Shown: one piece after another, positions 59,616-64,000 of the stretch
Layout: each line of letters starts with the position of its first letter
How positions within the stretch are numbered: the stretch's first letter is position 1
NCBI RefSeq assembly: GCF_027579695.1
Contig: NC_083570.1
Location: forward strand, 91,895,999 to 91,959,998
DNA: 64,000 bases
Origin: Neoarius graeffei
Taxonomy: Eukaryota > Chordata > Actinopteri > Siluriformes > Ariidae
Reading direction: 5' to 3'
Made by a program: the position numbers and the translations under genes
Notes under the pieces: model-generated
Database searches by the model: none
What the model saw: the letters and a program-made list of their open reading frames with translations, nothing else
What the model was told of the DNA's origin: nothing

Positions 59616-60399
59616 TCTGTTTTATTCTATTTAGACTAGATGTTTATTGCTGATTACTGTTACATTCATAATGGTTGCTACATACTGGCACATTATGCTC
59701 ATGTGGCTATATTAACTTCTATGTTTATAACTGATTTGCCTATTTTAATTTTTTTTTAACTTAAGGCATGATTGGAGATGGCAAAAGACTGTAAGATCTG
59801 GATCTATGAATCAAAAGGAATGTATTGTAAATAAGTGGCCTTCCAATAAACCATGCCTCCCTGTCCTAAAGAGGTCTGATTACTTCTGCATCAAAACCTA
59901 CAGTCCACTAATCACAATAGGTAGAAGATGCTTTGGGCAAAATTGAACAAAACAAATTCCTGATAAATTCACAAAGTTTCAGTATCACTGATTTTTTTTG
60001 TACTCAAGTGAATGTTGATAAATGCCAATTTCCTGCAATTTACCAAACTAATTCACAGCACAGTTGATTTACCCTTAGTGACAGCCACAAAATAAAAAAA
60101 ACAAATAAATACAAAGTTCACAGAGAGCTGAGAATGACAAAAGGCCAATTAGACATGAAACATATTGCCTTAATTTATGAATTTGTTTTAGAATCATTTA
60201 AGTCATTAATATCTCACAAAATTAGATTTTTTTTCTCAATTTTTCATGACATTCATGTGTAATAGAAAAAAATATATATATTTAAAGTGTATTTAATGTC
60301 CCTAAACCACGCTTTTTTCCTTGTACAAATCAACAATCATCAATAAAATCAGTTGATTTTCATGGAATCTGCCAAGACCGAACTGGAAGAGCCCAAAGG
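59616..60399. other. Intergenic, nothing recognised
   Basis: AT-rich; holds the alternative AATAAA at 59845. Confidence 0.5.
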
Positions 60400-60477
60400 G
60401 GTTTGTGATGTCACACGTGGAACAATCCAGGTATCAATTTCGTTTCCGTGCGCAGCGGTGGTTAGACCAGTCTCGAT

Positions 60478-60718
60478 ATGGAATCACATTTTGGAGAGAA
60501 TTCTGAAACTGATTTGGATTCCTATATGTCAGATGAAGGGGCAGATGATCATGAAGGATATTCTGGAGTAAATGGTTATCTTTTCGAGCCCCCAAAATGA
60601 GAAACTGCCAGTTCACTCAGTTCACGACAGTCCCACTCACCGCCGATAGTGCACCACCAGCCAGAGAGAACTGGAAACACAGATTGGTTTGTGGATTTTT
60701 ATTTTAAGCTGGCTGCTG
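60478..60718 (+). pseudogene. Coding remnant, acidic protein fragment
   Basis: Reads MESHFGENSETDLDSYMSD then GYLFEP over 60478-60590. A one-base shift in the CCCCCA run continues it as MRNCQFTQFTTVPLTADSAP. The acidic start followed by an xxFEP motif resembles multi-copy fish proteins with a P2X7-like zinc domain, but that domain is not present here. A short end repeat links it with the THAP remnant next door. Confidence 0.4.
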
Positions 60719-60882
60719 CAAAATATAGGGAAAATATTTATATGTACCTCAATAAATGCAGAAATATAATTTTTAAAATGTACACTTATTCAGTGTAATT
60801 ATTGAAATAAAATATGAAGTGGGCAATAATAGGGGAATCGACGAACTGTCCAAATGTCAGATCAAATGTTATTTATTAAATA

Positions 60883-61107
60883 AATGGGTTTATTTTTGCT
60901 CCAATAATTCCCATGTGATCATTCTGGTGGTGATGAACACTTGATGAATCAGATTTATTAGTAGTAGGCGACATGAAATCTGCCTGCTTCGTTTGCACAA
61001 ACCTCACCCACTGTCGCTTTAGATTAGTGTAATTTGTTGGAAATTCATGAACTGAATGTGCTGTCATATATGGATTTGAACATCCAAACACAACGCAGCG
61101 CTTTCAC
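60883..61107 (-). pseudogene. THAP zinc-finger domain remnant
   Basis: On the minus strand KRCVVFGCSNPYMTAHSVHE is followed by FPTNY and LKRQWVRFVQTKQADF. This gives the C-x4-C start, the FP motif and the invariant Trp of a THAP domain. The final C-x2-H pair is lost (SDSSSVHHHQND), and a stop lies just upstream of KRCVVFG. THAP domains bind DNA and occur in P-element transposases and host factors. This one is dead. Confidence 0.65.
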
Positions 61108-61418
61108 ATCATTTTTGTAAGATTCCATCAACAATATCCAATTTCACCGAGTAAACAAGCATGGAGTCAGATGAACCAAAATTACCCAGATAACTGGGGT
61201 TCCACATGTAACATCATGTGAGATTAACCCTGGGGTAAGGCTGCCTTTTTCTGGGATCCGTGATTTATCGATAGTTTTATGCTTGATAATAAAATAACAA
61301 ATAATTAATATTATTTTTTCCCCCAGCTTTATTAATTCATTTTGGTTGTTAGTAATGATATATACTCATTTTAAAGCATTACAACAAGGCATTACATACA
61401 TACACATTTGGCAGATGA
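61108..61418. other. Intergenic, nothing recognised
   Basis: Holds GTTCCACATGTAACATCATG (61199-61218), an imperfect inverse of 60406-60424. Confidence 0.4.
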
Positions 61419-61426
61419 ATGTAATC

Positions 61427-61780
61427 CAGGGCGCAGTGGTTAGCATGATCACCTCACAGGAAGAAAGTTCTGAGTTCAGACCTCATGGCCAACTTGGCAC
61501 CATTATGTGTGAAGTTTGCATGTTCTCCCCATGCCTGTGTGAGTTTCCTTCTGGTGCTCCGGTTTCCTTCCACAGTCCAAAAACATACAGACTATGTCAG
61601 CTGGCTGCTCTAAATTGTCCACAAGGCATGAATGGTTGTTAGTCTCTGTGTTAGCCCTGTGATAGAGTGGCAACCTGTTCAGGGTGTACCATGCCTCTCG
61701 CCTGAAGTCAGGTTGGATTGGCTCCAGCTTCCCCTGTGACCCCGACAGATTAGTGATAAAAATAATGGATGGATGGATGG
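61427..61780 (+). mobile_element. Mermaid/DANA-like SINE, old copy
   Basis: Strongly diverged but all blocks are present; tail (GGAT)n. Duplication ATGTAATC at 61419-61426 and 61781-61788. Confidence 0.88.
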
Positions 61781-61788
61781 ATGTAATC

Positions 61789-62189
61789 AATTTACAAATT
61801 TGCAGTAACTCATGTCAAATGTATGGTTTGAAGGTCATGGTTAACCTTAAATGTCCAATTCTTCTTATATGTAAATGTGCCCAAACTCGGGACCTCTCAT
61901 GGTTTATATAACTAACTGAATTTTATTAATAGCAGCTATGGGTGATTATTATCAGAATTTAGGTGTTCCTCAAAAGGTCCCGGTTTAATAGGGAGGAATA
62001 CTTCAAAAAATAATTTACATAAGCACCCAGGCACAAGTTATTGGTCGATTGGTTGGGTAAAAGTAGAAATAAGTCCACACATCAAATATAAAAGGTTGGC
62101 AAGTTTAAAAAGTTGGAAAGTAAAATGCTACATACACATCTCAAAAGCAACTCATTGTACCAGAACACTAGCAAAGGTTCTCTCTCAAC
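61789..62189. other. Intergenic, nothing recognised
   Basis: No exon or repeat supported. Confidence 0.5.
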
Positions 62190-62748
62190 AAGTCAAGTCA
62201 AGTTTATTTGTATAGCGCTTTTAACAATAAACATTGTCACAAAGCAGCTTTACAGAATTTGAATGACCCAAAATACGAGCCAATTTCATCCCCAATGAGC
62301 ACGCCCGTGGCGATGGTGGCAAGGAAACCCCCTCCCCCCAGACGACATGAGAAAGAAACCTCGAGAGGAACCAGACCCAAAAGGGGACCCATTCTCACCT
62401 GGGCAACAACAGACAACACGACCACAACATCAACAGTCCTAACACAAAGCCAGCCTCGTTGATGCCACAAACCCCCCACCGAAAAGAAACCCAAGCGCAA
62501 AACCACCCACGACAACTGCAGTCCCAAAGTCAGCAAGTCAACTGTAGCCCCCAGCCACAAAAGCACCACTGCAAGAGTCTAGAGCGTCCTCCAGGCACGA
62601 CCCCCAACTGTCCACATGGGGCCATCCTCCACAGGAGCGATGCGATGAGACTAAGGGAGCCAACCAGACACAGGGCCCCAGGATGGATCAGGCAGGTCCA
62701 AGGAGCAGAAGAGGTCAGCATCTCGATCCCAGGACTTCTTATATGTTG
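62190..62748 (-). mobile_element. L2 LINE 3' UTR fragment
   Basis: Starts with the AAGTCAAGTCAAGTTTATTT tail and matches the 3' UTR of the 10142 element, with an extra segment near 62440-62580. Confidence 0.88.
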
Positions 62749-62917
62749 ATAATGGTAAACATCTGGCTGTCATGAACCATTTTAAAGTCATAGCCCTTTG
62801 AAAACCCATGACCTTCAGTTTGACCTTTGAAGGTCACTCAAGGTCAAAGATCATGGTGCCAAATGAAAGCCCATATGGGAGTTCCTATATGCTCATAATG
62901 GTAAACATCTGTCTATC

Positions 62918-63292
62918 GGTGGGCGGCACAGTGGTATAGTGGTTAGCATTGTGACCTCACAGCAAGAAAGTCCTGGGTTCGAGCCCAACAGCTGACAAGG
63001 GCCTTTCTGTGTGGAGTTTGCATGTTCTCCCCGTGTCCACGTGGGTTTCCTCCGGATGCTCCGGTTTCCCCCACAGTCCAAAGACATGCACGTTAGGCTA
63101 ATTGATGGCTCTAAATTGATCGTAGGTGTAAATGTGAGATTAATGTTTGTCTGTGTCTATGTGTCAGCCCTGCGATGACCTGGCGACTTGTCCAGGGTGT
63201 ACCCCGCCTTTCGCCCGTAGTCAGCTGGGATAGGCTCCAGCTTGCCTGCGACCCTGCACAGGATAAGTGTCTACAGATAATGGATGGATGGA
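62918..63292 (+). mobile_element. Mermaid/DANA-like SINE
   Basis: Full-length, (GGAT)n tail; duplication TGTCTATC at 62910-62917 and 63293-63300. Confidence 0.93.
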
Positions 63293-63475
63293 TGTCTATC
63301 AGCAACCGTTTTTGAGTTTTAATGGAAAATATGTTATTTTGACCGAAAGACTGACCTTTCCGGTGACCTTGATCTTCACCTTGACCAGATCACCCCCCAA
63401 ATTTCATCGGGTAATCTACTAACCATTGCCCACCTACCCTGAAAATTTGAAGTCAATCGGTGCAACTGTCTAGAC

Positions 63476-63673
63476 CAGGGGTCTTCAATCCTATCCACAA
63501 AGGGCCAGTGTGGCTGCAGGCTTTCATTCCAACCAAGCAGGAGCTACACCTGATTTCACTTGTTTAATCATTTCACCCTCGTCTCCAGTCAACAATCAAG
63601 TGAGCCTCCAATTTGGCTGTAATGAAAGCCTGCAGCTACACCGGCCCTTTGCGGATAGGATTGAAGACCCCTG
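63476..63673. mobile_element. hAT-type MITE (198 bp)
   Basis: Ends CAGGGGTCTTCAATCCTATCC and GGATAGGATTGAAGACCCCTG are perfect inverses. Perfect 8-bp target duplication GTCTAGAC at 63468-63475 and 63674-63681, as expected for hAT. No coding frame. Confidence 0.95.
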
Positions 63674-63781
63674 GTCTAGACGCTAGATTGTTAACAGAAA
63701 GACACACACACAAACAAACAAACAAACAAACAAACTGATTATAATGCCTCGCCCCGCTTACTCCGTCATGGGCGAGGTAAC

Positions 63782-64000
63782 AAGAATCCTTTATTGCTCA
63801 TGGGACAATGATACAAACACTCACATTACCTCATTACAAAAGGAGAACATGGTATCTCTTTATTGTATGTAATGGACCTGATATACTAGTACAGATGTAC
63901 TCCAGTTTGTTTTATTTTATGCCGTTTTTGCAGGGAGTAATTGCAATGTACAAAAAGATTACAACCTCTGAGAAAATGATCAAAATATGTGCTGAATATT
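63782..64000. other. Intergenic to window end
   Basis: Nothing recognised. Confidence 0.5.

Larger units (their letters stand above)
62749..63781. repeat. Dispersed repeat with GACCTTTGA motifs, interrupted
   Basis: Contains TTTGACCTTTGAAGGTCACT, GACCTTGATCTTCACCTTGA, a (CA)n/(AAAC)n run and CCCCGCTTACTCCGTCATGG. A SINE and a hAT MITE interrupt it. Class not recognised. Confidence 0.5.

Overview
This window comes from a fish, almost certainly a teleost. The evidence is a vertebrate gene with GT/AG introns (the MHC class II invariant chain, CD74) set in repeats typical of teleosts: Tc1-like transposons, an L2-type LINE with an SGNH-esterase ORF1, an L1/Tx1-type LINE, a chromodomain Gypsy retrotransposon, and many copies of a Mermaid/DANA-like tRNA-derived SINE ending in (GATGA)n. 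A catfish is possible from the repeat mix, but the species cannot be named from sequence alone.

Layout. 1-225 is an L2 fragment. 1198-23965 is one old Tc1 element split about 20.8 kb apart by later insertions stacked up to six deep. The stack holds a hAT-like element (2901-6902), SINEs, a second Tc1 (7377-22741), a 5'-truncated L1-type LINE (7454-19594), and inside that LINE an L2 LINE (10142-15537), three small TIR elements and a third Tc1 (18072-19511), plus a 1.7 kb fold-back repeat (20967-22675). 24-33 kb carries more SINEs, L2 tails and Tc1 elements; one Tc1 (25766-27371) is nearly intact. 32495-35583 is a Tc1-type element interrupted by an L2 fragment, which is itself interrupted by a retrocopy of an unidentified mRNA (33420-34020). 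36.4-51.0 kb holds two copies of a dispersed unit in inverted orientation; between and within them lie a Tc1 (39761-41281), a TTAA-flanked element (41294-42763), a hairpin element (44490-45113) and a decayed Gypsy retrotransposon with both LTRs (45590-50025).

53.0-59.9 kb holds the only host gene I can support: a seven-coding-exon cd74 gene on the plus strand. I join it to a 233-residue type II membrane protein with a CLIP-like methionine-rich segment and a complete thyroglobulin type-1 domain. I find no exon for the usual trimerisation domain. Its introns hold a Harbinger-like element, a SINE with a 5S rRNA-like 3' part, and a 41-bp minisatellite of about 25 units.

60-64 kb has decayed remnants of a THAP-domain gene and of a second coding fragment in divergent orientation, two more SINEs, an L2 tail and a 198-bp hAT-type MITE with a perfect 8-bp target duplication. 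Apart from cd74, nearly every long open frame here belongs to a mobile element or is a chance frame in a repeat.
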